The notes under the pieces were generated by a model. The model made no database searches. It worked only from the letters and a program-made list of their open reading frames with translations, and was not told the DNA's origin. The translations under genes and the position numbers were made by a program. Positions 17,154 through 26,865 of a stretch of 64,000 nucleotides of DNA are shown piece by piece. Position 1 is the first letter of the stretch. Each line of letters begins with the position of its first letter. The stretch is from Novosphingobium sp. (GTDB lineage: Bacteria > Pseudomonadota > Alphaproteobacteria > Sphingomonadales > Sphingomonadaceae): positions 62,001-126,000 of the forward strand of contig NZ_JADZAT010000010.1 in assembly GCF_020852455.1 (NCBI RefSeq), read 5' to 3'.

Positions 17154-17225
17154 ACACCCTCGGCATCCCGGGGGCGATGGCCCTTGGGATTTCCTTATCA
17201 AAGCAAACAGGCTAACCGCGCCGCC

Positions 17226-18971
17226 ATGACCACGATGCAGACCATCTATGCCGCCTATGCCGGGCACCTGAACACCGCGCTCGATGCGCTTGAAGCGGCG
17301 GGAACGCTGCCGGGTGGGCTGAACCGTGGCCCGATCACGGTGGAACCGCCGCGCGATCCCAGCCACGGGGATCTGGCAACCAATGCCGCGATGGTGCTGG
17401 CCAAGCCGGCGGGCATGAATCCGCGCGCGCTGGCCGAGGCGCTGGTGGCCGAACTGGTCAAGGTTCCGGGTGTGGCTTCGGCCGAGATCGCCGGGCCGGG
17501 CTTTATCAACCTGCGGCTGGATGCCGCCGCCTGGCTTACCGAATTGCGCGCGATTGCCGCGCTGGCTGGCGACTATGGCCGTTCGGCCATGGGCGGTGGC
17601 AGCACGGTCAACGTCGAATATGTCAGTGCCAACCCCACGGGGCCGATGCACATGGGGCATTGCCGCGGCGCGGTGGTGGGCGATGCGCTGGCCGCGCTGC
17701 TCGAATTCGCCGGGCACAAGGTGATCCGCGAATACTACGTCAACGATGCCGGCGGGCAGGTGGATGTGCTCGCCCGTTCGGCGCATGTCCGTTACCGCGA
17801 GGCGCTGGGCGAAGCAGTGGGCGAGATTCCCGAGGGGCTCTATCCGGGGGACTACCTGGTCCCGGTGGGCGAGGCGCTGGCAAAGGAATTCGGCGACCAG
17901 TTCGTCTCCGCGCCCGAAAGCGAATGGCTGGTGCCGTTCCGGACCCGCGCGGTTGCGGCCATGCTGGCAGAGATCAAGTCCGACCTTGCCCTGCTGGGGA
18001 TCCATCACGACCTGTTCTCATCCGAGGCCGAACTGCAGGCCGCCGGCAAGCCGGACGCGGCCGAACAATGGCTGCGCGCGCATGATCTGGTCTATGACGG
18101 CCACCTTGAAGCGCCCAAGGGCAAGACGCCCGATGACTGGGAACCGGTCGAACTGCCGCTGTTCCGCTCGACCAAGTTCGGTGACGATCAGGATCGCCCG
18201 ATCAAGAAGAGCGACGGCAGCTGGACCTATTTCGGCGCTGACCTCGCCTATCACTTCCAGAAAGCCGAAAGCGCCGATGCGCTGGTCGATATCTGGGGCG
18301 CGGATCATGCCGGCACGGTCAAGCGGATCAAGGCGGCGGTGGCGGCAATGACCGGGGCCGAAGGCGCGCCCAAGCCGTTCGAGGTCAAGCTGGTTCAGAT
18401 GGTCCAGCTGCTCAAGGGCGGCCAGCCGTTCAAGATGTCAAAGCGCGCCGGCAACTTCGTGACGCTGGCCGATGTGGTCGAAATGGTCGGCAAGGACGTG
18501 GTCCGCTTCACCATGCTGACCCGCAAACCCGAAGCGCAGATGGACTTCGATTTCGACAAGGTGGTCGAGGCATCGAAGGACAATCCGGTGTTCTATGTGC
18601 AATACGCCCACGCCCGGATCCGCTCGACCCTGCGCAAGGCGGAGGCGGAGGGCTTTGCACCCTCAGCCGATGCGCTGGAGCTGCTGGGCGCCGAAGAGCT
18701 TGAGCTGATCAAGCTGGGCGCACAGTTCCCGCGGCTGGTTGAAGGCGCAGCCCAGGCGCGCGAGCCGCACCGGGTGGCATTCTTCCTCCACGATCTGGCC
18801 GCCGCCTTCCACGCTTACTGGAACCTTGGCAACGACAAGCCGGAAAAGCGCTTCATCGTGGCACAAGATGGTAAGCTAACGGCTTCAAGGCTTTATCTTG
18901 CGTCCCAAATCGGGCAACTTGTCCGCAATGGCCTCGCCCTCCTGGGCGTGGAGGCAGTAGAGGAAATGTAG
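17226..18971 (+). CDS. argS: arginyl-tRNA synthetase
   Basis: Class I aminoacyl-tRNA synthetase charging tRNA-Arg. The 581-residue protein has the N-terminal ArgRS tRNA-binding domain, the signature [14 protein letters not shown] (HIGH-like motif near residue 141), [10 protein letters not shown], the SKRAG-containing PFKMSKRAG (KMSK near residue 403), and a helical anticodon-binding C-terminus. A complete KMSK is present, whereas many ArgRS have a degenerate one. The start at 17226 ([11 protein letters not shown]) agrees with the usual N-terminus; an upstream in-frame codon at 17184 lies in non-conserved sequence. It opens the argS-SPOR-nagZ-scpAB-tatABC run. Confidence 0.96.
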   Translation: MTTMQTIYAAYAGHLNTALDALEAAGTLPGGLNRGPITVEPPRDPSHGDLATNAAMVLAKPAGMNPRALAEALVAELVKVPGVASAEIAGPGFINLRLDAAAWLTELRAIAALAGDYGRSAMGGGSTVNVEYVSANPTGPMHMGHCRGAVVGDALAALLEFAGHKVIREYYVNDAGGQVDVLARSAHVRYREALGEAVGEIPEGLYPGDYLVPVGEALAKEFGDQFVSAPESEWLVPFRTRAVAAMLAEIKSDLALLGIHHDLFSSEAELQAAGKPDAAEQWLRAHDLVYDGHLEAPKGKTPDDWEPVELPLFRSTKFGDDQDRPIKKSDGSWTYFGADLAYHFQKAESADALVDIWGADHAGTVKRIKAAVAAMTGAEGAPKPFEVKLVQMVQLLKGGQPFKMSKRAGNFVTLADVVEMVGKDVVRFTMLTRKPEAQMDFDFDKVVEASKDNPVFYVQYAHARIRSTLRKAEAEGFAPSADALELLGAEELELIKLGAQFPRLVEGAAQAREPHRVAFFLHDLAAAFHAYWNLGNDKPEKRFIVAQDGKLTASRLYLASQIGQLVRNGLALLGVEAVEEM

Positions 18972-18973
18972 TC

Positions 18974-19681
18974 ATGGCGGGCATCGACGGGGATCGCGAG
19001 GAAAGCTGGGAAGACCACGACGGCGAGCCGTTGGAGACCGAACAGCTGGCGCTGGAAGACGCGGACGAACGCCTGCCCTGGCTCGAAAGCTCCGACGACG
19101 AGGACTACGCCGACTACGAAGGCACCGACTGGGGCCAGACCGCGCGGCTGGGCGTGCTGGCCGTGCTGGCGCTAGGCGCGATCGTTGGCGGGATCTACTG
19201 GGCCACGCACCGCAATCCCGATCCGGCGCTGGTGGCCGACGGCAGCCTGGTCGCGGCCGATGACAAGCCCTACAAGGAAGCGCCCAAGGATCCGGGCGGC
19301 AAGACCTTCGACGGCACCGGTGACACCAGCTTTGCCGTATCCGAGGGCCAGACCCGGCCCGCGCAGATGGCCGGCAGCAGCGCTGCCCCGGCCGCGCCTG
19401 CCCCTGCAGCTGCTCCGGCCGGTGGCGCTGCGACCGCCCCTTCGGGCGGGGTTGGGGTCCAGGTCGGCGCCTTCTCATCGAAGGAAAAGGCCGAGGCGTT
19501 CTGGACCCAGCTGGGCACCAAGGCCGGCGGGGCGCTGTCGGGCGTTTCGCACCGCGTGGTTCAGGGCACGGCCGAGGCCGGGACGGTCTATCGCCTGCAG
19601 GCGGTGGCACCCGATACCGGCGCGGCCAATACGCTGTGCGGCAAGCTGAAGGCCGCAGGCATTTCCTGCCAGGTGAAATAG
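18974..19681 (+). CDS. SPOR domain-containing membrane protein
   Basis: The 235-residue protein has an acidic cytoplasmic N-terminus (residues 1-50), one membrane helix (LGVLAVLALGAIVGGIYWA, about 58-76), an Ala/Pro-rich periplasmic linker, and a C-terminal SPOR domain (VGVQVGAFSSKEKAEAFW through LCGKLKAAGISCQVK). SPOR domains bind denuded glycan strands at division septa, so a role in division or septal peptidoglycan is likely. It starts 2 bases after argS and stands before nagZ, which also acts on peptidoglycan fragments. Confidence 0.9.
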   Translation: MAGIDGDREESWEDHDGEPLETEQLALEDADERLPWLESSDDEDYADYEGTDWGQTARLGVLAVLALGAIVGGIYWATHRNPDPALVADGSLVAADDKPYKEAPKDPGGKTFDGTGDTSFAVSEGQTRPAQMAGSSAAPAAPAPAAAPAGGAATAPSGGVGVQVGAFSSKEKAEAFWTQLGTKAGGALSGVSHRVVQGTAEAGTVYRLQAVAPDTGAANTLCGKLKAAGISCQVK

Positions 19682-19752
19682 CGCGATAATCCACACGATC
19701 CGGCGCGCGGCAGCTTGCCGAATCCCTCTCCTGCTGCGACTTTCGCCCGGTT

Positions 19753-20766
19753 ATGACGCCCGCCATCTTCGGCCTTTCCGGATTGACCCTCAGCGCCGAT
19801 GAGCGCGCGTTTTTCCGTGAGGCCGATCCGGCGGGTTACATCCTGTTCGGACGCAATGTCGAAAGCCGTGACCAGATCCGCGCGCTGACCGATGATCTGC
19901 GTGCGATTCACGGGCGTGAGCGGTTGCTGATCACGATCGATCAGGAAGGCGGGCGGGTCCAGCGGATGAAGCCGCCGGTCTGGCCGGCCTATCCGGCAGG
20001 CGAAGCGTTTGAACGGCTTTATGACCTCGCCCCGACCAGCGCGATCGAGGCGGCGCGCGCCAATGCCCATGCGCTGGCGCTGGATCTGGCCGAAGTGGGG
20101 ATCAGCTGCACCCATGCCCCGGTGCTCGATGTTCGCCAGGCGGGCGCGCACGATGTCATCGGCGACCGCGCCTTTGGTCACGAGCCGCTGCGGGTGGCGG
20201 CACTGGGCCGCGCGGTGCTGGAAGGGCTGGCCCGGGCCGGGGTGGTCGGCACGATCAAGCACATGCCCGGCCACGGCCGCACGCACTGCGATACGCACAA
20301 GGCGATGCCGACGGTCGATGCCAGCGATGCCGAGCTGGAATGGGATATTGCGCCGTTCCGGGCGCTGAACCACGCGGTGACCGGCATGACCGGGCACCTG
20401 CTGTTCACCGCCTGGGACACCGAGAACCCGGCCACGCAATCCCCCTGGATTATCCGCGAAATTATCCGCGGGCGGATCGGCTTCGACGGGCTGCTGATCA
20501 CCGACGACCTAGATATGGAGGCGCTCAGCGGTTCGGTGCCCGAACGCGCCGAACGCTCGATCGCGGCGGGCTGTGACATTGCGCTCAATTGCTGGGCCAG
20601 GATGGACGACATGACCGGGATCTGCGAACGGCTGCCCGCCATGGGCGAGGCAACCCGCGTCCGGCTTGACCGCGCGCTGGCGGAAATGACCATGCACGGC
20701 GATGTCGCGCAGCAGGGCGAACTGCTGGCCAAGCGCGATGCCCTGCTGGGGCTGGTGACAGCATGA
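19753..20766 (+). CDS. nagZ: beta-N-acetylhexosaminidase (GH3)
   Basis: A cytoplasmic glycosidase that removes N-acetylglucosamine from recycled muropeptides. The 337-residue, signal-less protein has the GH3 NagZ marks: PAGYILFGRNVESRDQI at the N-terminus, LITIDQEGGRVQRM, the flexible catalytic loop KHMPGHGRTHCDTH containing the Asp-His dyad, and the nucleophile in LLITDDLDMEAL. The Asn/Cys-rich DIALNCWARMDDM segment is near the end. Its stop overlaps scpA by ATGA. Confidence 0.95.
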   Translation: MTPAIFGLSGLTLSADERAFFREADPAGYILFGRNVESRDQIRALTDDLRAIHGRERLLITIDQEGGRVQRMKPPVWPAYPAGEAFERLYDLAPTSAIEAARANAHALALDLAEVGISCTHAPVLDVRQAGAHDVIGDRAFGHEPLRVAALGRAVLEGLARAGVVGTIKHMPGHGRTHCDTHKAMPTVDASDAELEWDIAPFRALNHAVTGMTGHLLFTAWDTENPATQSPWIIREIIRGRIGFDGLLITDDLDMEALSGSVPERAERSIAAGCDIALNCWARMDDMTGICERLPAMGEATRVRLDRALAEMTMHGDVAQQGELLAKRDALLGLVTA

Positions 20767-21569
20767 CTGAAGACGGCCTGATCGACAGCCCGGCAGTGAC
20801 CTTTGCCGAGGATGATTGGCAAGGCGTTGCCAGCGCGGCCAGCGAGGATGCCGCGCTGTACCTTGAGCTTGATGGCTGGGAAGGGCCGCTTGACCTGCTG
20901 CTCGATCTGGCCCGGCGGCAGAAAGTCGATCTGCGGCGGATCTCGATCCTTGAACTGGTCGACCAGTACCTGACCTATATCGAACAGGCCGAAGCGCTGC
21001 GGCTGGAACTGGCGGCCGATTATCTGGTGATGGCGGCCTGGCTGGCCTATCTGAAGTCCGCGCTGCTGCTGCCGCGTGACGAACAGGCCGATCCCAGCCC
21101 CGAAGAACTGGCGCTGCGGCTGCAATTGCGGCTGCAGCGGCTGGCGGCGATGCGCGATGCCGCAGCGCGGCTGATGGGGCGTGACCGGCTGGGCCGCGAT
21201 ACCTTCATGCGCGGTGCGCCCGAAGGGCTGCGGGTCGATCGCAAGAGCCTGTGGCAGTGTGACTGGTTCGCGCTGGTCCAGGCCTATGGTCAGGTCAAGG
21301 CGCGCACCGCGCCGGTGGTGCACATGGTGCGTGACCGGATGGTGATGACGCTGGATTCGGCGCTTAGCCGGGTTTCATCGATGCTTGGGGTCAACCTGGA
21401 CTGGATGGAGCTGCGCGAATTCCTGCCGCCGCACGCCGATCCCAAATTGCGCAAGTCGGCGCTCGCCTCCAGCTTTGTCGCCGCGCTTGAACTGGCGCGG
21501 CTGGGCAAGGCCGAAATCAGCCAGGATCATACCTTCGGGCCGCTTCGCCTGCGGGGGATCCGGGCATGA
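20763..21569 (+). CDS. scpA: segregation and condensation protein A
   Basis: The kleisin of the bacterial SMC-ScpAB condensin, acting on the nucleoid. The 268-residue protein has the N-terminal kleisin signature LDGWEGPLDLLLDLARRQKV, then QYLTYIEQAEALRLELAADYLVMAAWLAYLKS in pieces typical of ScpA, and a C-terminal winged helix with SSFVAALELARLGKAEI and DHTFGPLRLR. It is translationally coupled to nagZ in front and to scpB behind. Confidence 0.95.
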   Translation: MTEDGLIDSPAVTFAEDDWQGVASAASEDAALYLELDGWEGPLDLLLDLARRQKVDLRRISILELVDQYLTYIEQAEALRLELAADYLVMAAWLAYLKSALLLPRDEQADPSPEELALRLQLRLQRLAAMRDAAARLMGRDRLGRDTFMRGAPEGLRVDRKSLWQCDWFALVQAYGQVKARTAPVVHMVRDRMVMTLDSALSRVSSMLGVNLDWMELREFLPPHADPKLRKSALASSFVAALELARLGKAEISQDHTFGPLRLRGIRA

Positions 21570-22198
21570 GCGAACAGCACGCCGTCCGCCCCGATGATCT
21601 GGTCCGCGCGGTCGAGGCAACGCTGTTCGCGGCGACCGAACCGATGAGCGCGGAGGCGATTTCGGTTCATTTGGGCGGCGCTGACGTGAAGGCCGCGCTG
21701 GCGGAACTCGAGCAGGCCTATCGCGAACGCGGGGTACAACTGGTCGAGCGCGGCAAGCGCTGGCATTTCCAGACCGCGCCGGACCTTGCCCACCTGCTGC
21801 GGCGCGAGCGTGAGGAGGTGCGCCGCCTGTCGCGCGCGGCCACCGAAGTGCTGGCGATCGTCGCCTATCACGAGCCGGTCAGCCGTGCAGAGATCGAAGC
21901 GATCCGCGGGGTGCAGACCGCCAAGGGCACGCTCGATGTGCTGATGGAAGCCGGCTGGGTGCGGATCGTTGGCCGCCGCGAAGTTCCGGGGCGCCCGGTA
22001 ATCTATGCCACTACGCCCGATTTCCTGACCCATTTCGGGCTCGAAAGCCGCCGCGACCTGCCTGGCATTGATGAATTGCGCGCTGCCGGGCTGCTCGATC
22101 CGGTGGAGGATGCGCTGGCCGAGGCGATGGCGACCGTGGGCGGCGATCAGGACGATGAATCCGACGCCGGACTGGCAAGTGAGGAAGAAAGCGCCTAG
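21566..22198 (+). CDS. scpB: segregation and condensation protein B
   Basis: The 210-residue dimeric winged-helix partner of ScpA. It has VRAVEATLFAATEPMSAEAI at the N-terminus, the second winged helix RLSRAATEVLAIVAYHEPVS with RAEIEAIRGV and WVRIVGRREVPGRPVIYATT, and a final FLTHFGLESRRDLPGIDEL helix, all family hallmarks. The acidic C-terminal tail is variable in this family. It overlaps scpA by ATGA and is followed by tatA after 52 bases. Confidence 0.95.
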   Translation: MSEQHAVRPDDLVRAVEATLFAATEPMSAEAISVHLGGADVKAALAELEQAYRERGVQLVERGKRWHFQTAPDLAHLLRREREEVRRLSRAATEVLAIVAYHEPVSRAEIEAIRGVQTAKGTLDVLMEAGWVRIVGRREVPGRPVIYATTPDFLTHFGLESRRDLPGIDELRAAGLLDPVEDALAEAMATVGGDQDDESDAGLASEEESA

Positions 22199-22250
22199 AT
22201 AGCGTGCTGAGGGGCTAACGGGTTTCGCGCCCCAGATGGAGTTTGGAACA

Positions 22251-22496
22251 ATGGGTGGTTTTTCGCTCTGGCACTGGATCGTGGTGCTGATCATCGTGCT
22301 GGTGCTGTTTGGCCGCGGTCGCGTCTCTGAAATCATGGGTGACTTTGGCAAAGGCATCAAGAGCTTCAAGGAAGGCATGGGCGATGAAAACAAGAGCCAG
22401 CCGCCCGCCAGCCAGATTCCCCCGCCGCCGCCTGCCGGGCAGGCCACGCTGAACGGCGATACCACGATCGACGCCAGCAAGAACAACCAGCAATAG
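22251..22496 (+). CDS. tatA: Sec-independent protein translocase subunit TatA
   Basis: The 81-residue pore-forming Tat subunit. It has the N-terminal membrane helix [20 protein letters not shown], the hinge and the amphipathic helix [23 protein letters not shown] stretch, followed by a Pro-rich disordered tail. The start at 22251 (MGGFSLWHW) is preferred over the in-frame ATG at 22236 because the helix then begins at the usual position and GGAG lies at a proper distance upstream. It is the first of the tatABC genes. Confidence 0.94.
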   Translation: MGGFSLWHWIVVLIIVLVLFGRGRVSEIMGDFGKGIKSFKEGMGDENKSQPPASQIPPPPPAGQATLNGDTTIDASKNNQQ

Positions 22497-22526
22497 CCGC
22501 CGCGCGCGGCTGGGCTAGGCGACGCC

Positions 22527-22979
22527 ATGTTGGATATCGGCTGGGATGAAATGCTGTTCACTGCGGTCATTGCGATCGTGGTGATCGGGCCCAAGGACTT
22601 GCCGCGCGCGATGCGCACGGTGGGCCGCTGGGTGGCCAAGGTGCGCCGTGTTTCCGGCCATTTCCGTTCCGGTATCGAAACCATGATCCGCGAGGCTGAG
22701 CTTGAGGACATGGAAAAGCAGTGGAAGGCGCAGAACGACGCGATCATGGCCGCGCACCCGCCTGCGAGCGGCGATGACAGCGCGCTGGTGGGGCCAGACC
22801 CCGGCACCTATGCCGAGCCGTTGCCCAGCGATGTTCAAGACGTTGCCCAGCCGACCGAGCCGACCGAGCCGGCCGAGCCCGCGAAACCGGCCAAGGCTGC
22901 TAGGACGACCAAGCCGCGCAAGCCGGCAAAGGCCCGGAAATCGACCAAGCGGACGCCCGATGGCGTAGAGGCCGGGTAA
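22527..22979 (+). CDS. tatB: Sec-independent protein translocase subunit TatB
   Basis: The 150-residue receptor-complex subunit. It begins MLDIGWDEMLFTAVIAIVVI with GPKDLPRAMRTVGRWVAKVR, the conserved Gly-Pro hinge and amphipathic helix. The C-terminal third is a low-complexity Thr/Glu/Pro and Lys/Ala tail, rich in PTEPTEPAEPAKPAK-like repeats. TatB with TatC binds twin-arginine signal peptides; one likely client with such a signal is encoded at 30668-32128. Its stop TAA shares a base with the tatC start. Confidence 0.94.
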   Translation: MLDIGWDEMLFTAVIAIVVIGPKDLPRAMRTVGRWVAKVRRVSGHFRSGIETMIREAELEDMEKQWKAQNDAIMAAHPPASGDDSALVGPDPGTYAEPLPSDVQDVAQPTEPTEPAEPAKPAKAARTTKPRKPAKARKSTKRTPDGVEAG

Positions 22980-23773
22980 TGGTCTTCCAGGTCAGCGACA
23001 TCGATGAAAGCCAGGCTCCGCTGCTCGATCACCTGATCGAACTGCGCACCCGGCTGATGCGATCGATCCTGGCACTGGGGGTGGCCTTTGCCATCTGCCT
23101 GTACTTCGCCAGCGACATCTTCGGCTTTCTGATCCGTCCGCTGACCGAGGCGTTTCCGCCTGGTCAGGGCAAGCTGGTTTACACCAAACTGTACGAAGCG
23201 TTTTTCGTTGAGCTGAAGGTCGCGCTGTTCGGCGGCTTCATGCTGGCCTTCCCGGTGATTGCCAACCAGTTGTGGGCCTTTGTTGCGCCCGGACTCTACG
23301 CCAAGGAAAAGAAGGCGTTCCTGCCGTTCCTGTTCATGACCCCGGTGCTGTTCTTTGCCGGGGCGGCGCTGGCCTATCTGGTGGTGATGCCCACCGCGTT
23401 CAAATGGATGCTGGGCTTTCAGGGTGTAAAGGGCGGCCTGAACGTCGAAGCGCTGCCGGCTGCGGGGGATTACCTGGGGCTGGTGATGCAGTTCATCCTG
23501 GCCTTCGGGATCAGCTTCCTGTTGCCGGTGCTGCTGCTGCTGCTCAACCGCGCCGGGATCGTCAGCCGCAAGCAACTGATCGGACTGCGCCGGTACATGA
23601 TCGTGCTGATGGCGGTGATCGCCGCGATCATCACCCCGCCCGATATCGTCAGCCAGATCCTGCTGCTGGTGCCGCTGGTGTTGCTGTTCGAAGGCGCGTT
23701 GCTGGTGATGTGGCTGGGCGAACGCCGGGAAAGCAAGGCGGCGGGCACCGATCTGGCGCCGCCGCCTGCCTGA
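22979..23773 (+). CDS. tatC: Sec-independent protein translocase subunit TatC
   Basis: The 264-residue six-helix membrane protein. The N-terminal cytoplasmic segment QAPLLDHLIELRTRLMRSIL carries the signal-peptide-binding region, LYEAFFVELKVALFGGFMLAFP the first conserved loop, and VAPGLYAKEKKAFLPFLF with the conserved Pro and Glu/Lys, followed by the remaining membrane helices. The C-terminal tail (RRESKAAGTDLAPPPA) is short. It is the last gene of the argS-tatC run; the next gene converges from the minus strand with no gap. Confidence 0.96.
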   Translation: MVFQVSDIDESQAPLLDHLIELRTRLMRSILALGVAFAICLYFASDIFGFLIRPLTEAFPPGQGKLVYTKLYEAFFVELKVALFGGFMLAFPVIANQLWAFVAPGLYAKEKKAFLPFLFMTPVLFFAGAALAYLVVMPTAFKWMLGFQGVKGGLNVEALPAAGDYLGLVMQFILAFGISFLLPVLLLLLNRAGIVSRKQLIGLRRYMIVLMAVIAAIITPPDIVSQILLLVPLVLLFEGALLVMWLGERRESKAAGTDLAPPPA

Positions 23774-25450
23774 TCAGTTGCCCGGCTTCTTCGCGGTCTT
23801 GGCATCCCAGACCAGCCGGCCACCCACATAGACCTGCAGCACCTTGGTATCGGCCAGCTCGCGCGCGGTGGCCAGCATCGGATCGCGATCGACGAACAGG
23901 AAGTCGGCGCGCTCGCCCACCACCAGCCGGCCAAAGCGGCCTTCGGCAAAGCCCGCATAGGCGCCGTTGACGGTATAGCCGGCCAGTGCCTCTTCACGGG
24001 TGACCTTTTCCTGCGGCTGCCAGCCGCCGGCCGGTTCGCCATCGGTGCCCTGGCGGCTGATCGCGGCGGCCATGCCGACAAAGGGATCGGCCAGCTCAAC
24101 CGGGGCATCAGACCCGAAGGCCAGCTTCGATCCGGTTGTCTGGATCGTCTTCCAGGCATAGGCGCCTTTGAGCCGGTCCGGACCCAGCCGCTTTTCGGCC
24201 ATCAGCCGGTCGCTGGTCTGGTGGACGGGCTGCATCGAGGCGATGATCCCGTGCTTGCCGAACTGCGGGATATCGGCCGGATCGACGATCTGGGCATGCT
24301 CGATCCGCCAGCGCCGATCGCCGGTATAGGTCCCCGAAAGCTCGTCGATCGCGGAAAGCAGGCTGGCGTCGGCCTCATCGCCGATCGCGTGGACCGCGAT
24401 CTGGAAGTGATCCATCGCTGCGCGGCTCATCATGTTCTTCAGCGCGGTATTTTCGGTGATCCGCAGCCCCTTGGTGCCCGGTGCATCGCTGTAGGGCGCC
24501 TTGAGGCTGGCCCCGCGCGATCCCAGTGCGCCATCGGCGTAAAGCTTGACCCCGTTAAGCCGCAGCCGGTCCTGGTAAAGCCAGGGCGAGGGGCCGGGCC
24601 CGCCGATCAGCACCATGTTATCGACCCCGGCGGCGTAGCTCATCACCCGCATCCGCAGGGTGCCATTGTCACCCGCGCGGCGGAAGGCCTGCCAGTCCTC
24701 GATCGTGGTGCCCATGTCGGCGGCGGCCGTCACGCCTCGGCTGAAAAAGATGTCTTGCGCCAGCGCAAACGCGAAATCGCGGTCTTCGGGGCGCGGGGCG
24801 GGGATCACCTTGTCAACCAGGTCCTGCGCGTTGTCGATCAGCACGCCGGCCGGCTTGCCGCCGGGCTGCACACGTTCGATCTGACCGCCGGCTGGGTCCT
24901 TGGTCGCCGCGGTAACCCCGGCCAGGGCCAGCGCTTTCGAATTGGCCCAGCCGGCATGGCCATCGACCCGCTGCAGCCAGACCGGGCGATCGCCCACCAC
25001 CGCGTCAAGGTCGGCCGCAGTCGGGAACCGCTTGTCGGGCCACAGCTCCTGATTCCAGCCGCGACCCAGGATCCACGGGCGATCGGGGTGGGCCTTGGCA
25101 TAGGCGTCGATCCGGGCCAGCGCTTCGGGCAGCGACTTGGTTTCCGACAGATCCAGCGTCATCGCCCCGATCCCCACGCCCATCACATGCGCGTGGCTGT
25201 CAATCAGGCCGGGCATCAGGAACTGGCCCTTGCCGTCGATCGCATAGTCGGTGCGGGGTCGCTTGTCGCCGCGGTGCAGCACCTGCTTGATCCGGCCATC
25301 GTTGTCGATCACCAGCCCGGTGAAATGGTCCACCGCGTTGTTGGCGTCGAGCGTCATGCCATCGACATTATCCAGCAGGGTGTCGGCCATGGCCGGACTG
25401 GCCAGGGCGATCAGCGCGGCACCCGCCGCCAGCATGGTACGCAGCATCAT
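23774..25450 (-). CDS. exported amidohydrolase, YtcJ-like (amidohydrolase family 3)
   Basis: The 558-residue metal-dependent hydrolase has a Sec signal peptide (LAAGAALIALASPAMADTLL). Metal ligands are visible in LMPGLIDSHAHVMGVG, in VHAIGDEADASLL and IEHAQIVDPAD, and in the final FGSDAPVELADPF. The length and the WILGRGWNQELWPD stretch are typical of the YtcJ group, whose substrates are mostly unknown. ATGA coupling to the preceding dehydrogenase suggests a shared pathway. The start is taken as the first of two adjacent ATG codons. Confidence 0.85.
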   Translation of the reverse strand: MMLRTMLAAGAALIALASPAMADTLLDNVDGMTLDANNAVDHFTGLVIDNDGRIKQVLHRGDKRPRTDYAIDGKGQFLMPGLIDSHAHVMGVGIGAMTLDLSETKSLPEALARIDAYAKAHPDRPWILGRGWNQELWPDKRFPTAADLDAVVGDRPVWLQRVDGHAGWANSKALALAGVTAATKDPAGGQIERVQPGGKPAGVLIDNAQDLVDKVIPAPRPEDRDFAFALAQDIFFSRGVTAAADMGTTIEDWQAFRRAGDNGTLRMRVMSYAAGVDNMVLIGGPGPSPWLYQDRLRLNGVKLYADGALGSRGASLKAPYSDAPGTKGLRITENTALKNMMSRAAMDHFQIAVHAIGDEADASLLSAIDELSGTYTGDRRWRIEHAQIVDPADIPQFGKHGIIASMQPVHQTSDRLMAEKRLGPDRLKGAYAWKTIQTTGSKLAFGSDAPVELADPFVGMAAAISRQGTDGEPAGGWQPQEKVTREEALAGYTVNGAYAGFAEGRFGRLVVGERADFLFVDRDPMLATARELADTKVLQVYVGGRLVWDAKTAKKPGN

Positions 25451-26340
25451 TTCCCCTTCCTGGGCAAGCGGCGGACCAGCGCAGAGGTATCCTGCCGCCC
25501 GCCGCCCATAGCCTGAACCTCGGCATAGAACTGGTCGATCAGCGCCGCGACCGGCAAGGAAACGCCCAGCGAACGTCCCTCGTCCATCGCCAGGCCCATG
25601 TCCTTGCGCATCCAGTCGATCGCGAAGCCGAAGTCGAAGCTGTCTTCGCACATCGTCTTCCAGCGGTTGTCCATCTGCCACGATTGCGACGCGCCGCCCG
25701 AGATCGCCTGATAGACCTTATCGAGATCAAGATGCGCCGCCTCGGCAAAGCGCAGCGCTTCGCTCAAGGTTGCGAGGATTCCGGAAAAGGCGATCTGGTT
25801 GACCATCTTGGTGGTCTGTCCGGCGCCGGCCTTGCCGACATGGACGATCCGCTTGGTATAGGCTTCCATCACCGGGCGCGCCGCCTCGATCGCATCGTCG
25901 CGGCCGCCGCACATCACGGTCAGGGTGCCGTTCTCGGCCCCGGCCTGCCCGCCGGTGACCGGCGCATCGACGCAGTGGACCATCAGGTCGCGCGCCTCGA
26001 CCTGGATCTGCCGGGCAATCCGCGCTGAAACGGTGGTATGGTCGATGAACACCGCGCCCTTGCCGATCGCCGAAAACACCCCGGTCGGTCCCAGCACCAC
26101 ATCGGCCAGGTCATCGTCATTGCCAACGCAGGTCAGCACCACATCGGCGCCCTCGGCCGCTTCGGCCGGGCTTTTGGCAACGCGCGCGGCCAGGCCGGGG
26201 TTGGCTTCCTGCCACCTGGCGGCGCGTGCCGGGGTGCGGTTGAAGATCGTGAGCTTGTGCCCGGCCTGGCCGATATGCCGCGCAATCGCGCCGCCCATCA
26301 CGCCCAGGCCCAGGAACGATACGTTGAGGGGCGTGGTCAT
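25447..26340 (-). CDS. NAD-binding beta-hydroxyacid dehydrogenase (3-hydroxyisobutyrate dehydrogenase family)
   Basis: The 297-residue protein begins with VSFLGLGVMGGAIARHIGQAG, the dinucleotide site of the family. It has the substrate motif DAPVTGGQAGAENGTL and the catalytic lysine region GKAGAGQTTKMVNQI, followed by the all-helical C-terminal domain. It oxidises a small beta-hydroxyacid such as 3-hydroxyisobutyrate, tartronate or 2-hydroxy-3-oxopropionate; sequence alone does not decide which. The start at 26340 (MTTPLNVSFL) replaces a longer upstream frame because it places the Rossmann motif 8-10 residues from the N-terminus. Confidence 0.87.
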   Translation of the reverse strand: MTTPLNVSFLGLGVMGGAIARHIGQAGHKLTIFNRTPARAARWQEANPGLAARVAKSPAEAAEGADVVLTCVGNDDDLADVVLGPTGVFSAIGKGAVFIDHTTVSARIARQIQVEARDLMVHCVDAPVTGGQAGAENGTLTVMCGGRDDAIEAARPVMEAYTKRIVHVGKAGAGQTTKMVNQIAFSGILATLSEALRFAEAAHLDLDKVYQAISGGASQSWQMDNRWKTMCEDSFDFGFAIDWMRKDMGLAMDEGRSLGVSLPVAALIDQFYAEVQAMGGGRQDTSALVRRLPRKGK

Positions 26341-26440
26341 ATCCCTGCTGTTTAGCCGCTTTCGCATCGTTCGCCAGATGCATTATTGCGGCATAGCAAA
26401 ACCATTTTGTGCTGGGCCCTCCTGCCACTATCGCAGCGCA

Positions 26441-26824
26441 ATGCCATCGTTCATCCTCCGCCTGCTTTCGCCGCGCCTGCTGCGTCCGCTGTTCTGGCTG
26501 CTCGCCACCTTTGCGCTGACCATGGCGCTGCTGCCCAAGCCGCCGCAGCTGCCGATCGACCGGTTCGGCGACAAGTTTCAGCACATGCTGGCCTTTGCCG
26601 TGCTGGCGCTGGTCGCACGCCTGGCCTGGCGGACGTCGAAGATCTGGGCGATCGCGCTGCGACTGTCGCTGTTCGGCGCCGCGATCGAAGTGGCGCAGGC
26701 GATCCCCATGTTGCACCGCGACAGCGACTGGCGCGACTGGCTCGCCGATAGCATTGCTGTTGCGCTGGCTCTGCTGATTGCGCAATTTTTGCTACGTTTT
26801 CTGCCGTCAGACGAAACAACTTAG
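26441..26824 (+). CDS. VanZ-like small membrane protein
   Basis: The 127-residue integral membrane protein has three to four hydrophobic segments. The arrangement DRFGDKFQHMLAFAVLALVA (a helix preceded by Asp-Lys-His) and IEVAQAIPMLHRDSDWRDWLADSIAVAL (the E-Q and D-W-x-D signature) is typical of VanZ-like proteins. VanZ contributes to teicoplanin resistance in enterococci, but most family members have no assigned role. It lies between the divergent dehydrogenase gene and ilvA, about 40 bases before ilvA. Confidence 0.82.
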   Translation: MPSFILRLLSPRLLRPLFWLLATFALTMALLPKPPQLPIDRFGDKFQHMLAFAVLALVARLAWRTSKIWAIALRLSLFGAAIEVAQAIPMLHRDSDWRDWLADSIAVALALLIAQFLLRFLPSDETT

Positions 26825-26865
26825 CATTTGCGGCCTCCCGTGCTTTGCCCTAGGGCGGCGGCGTC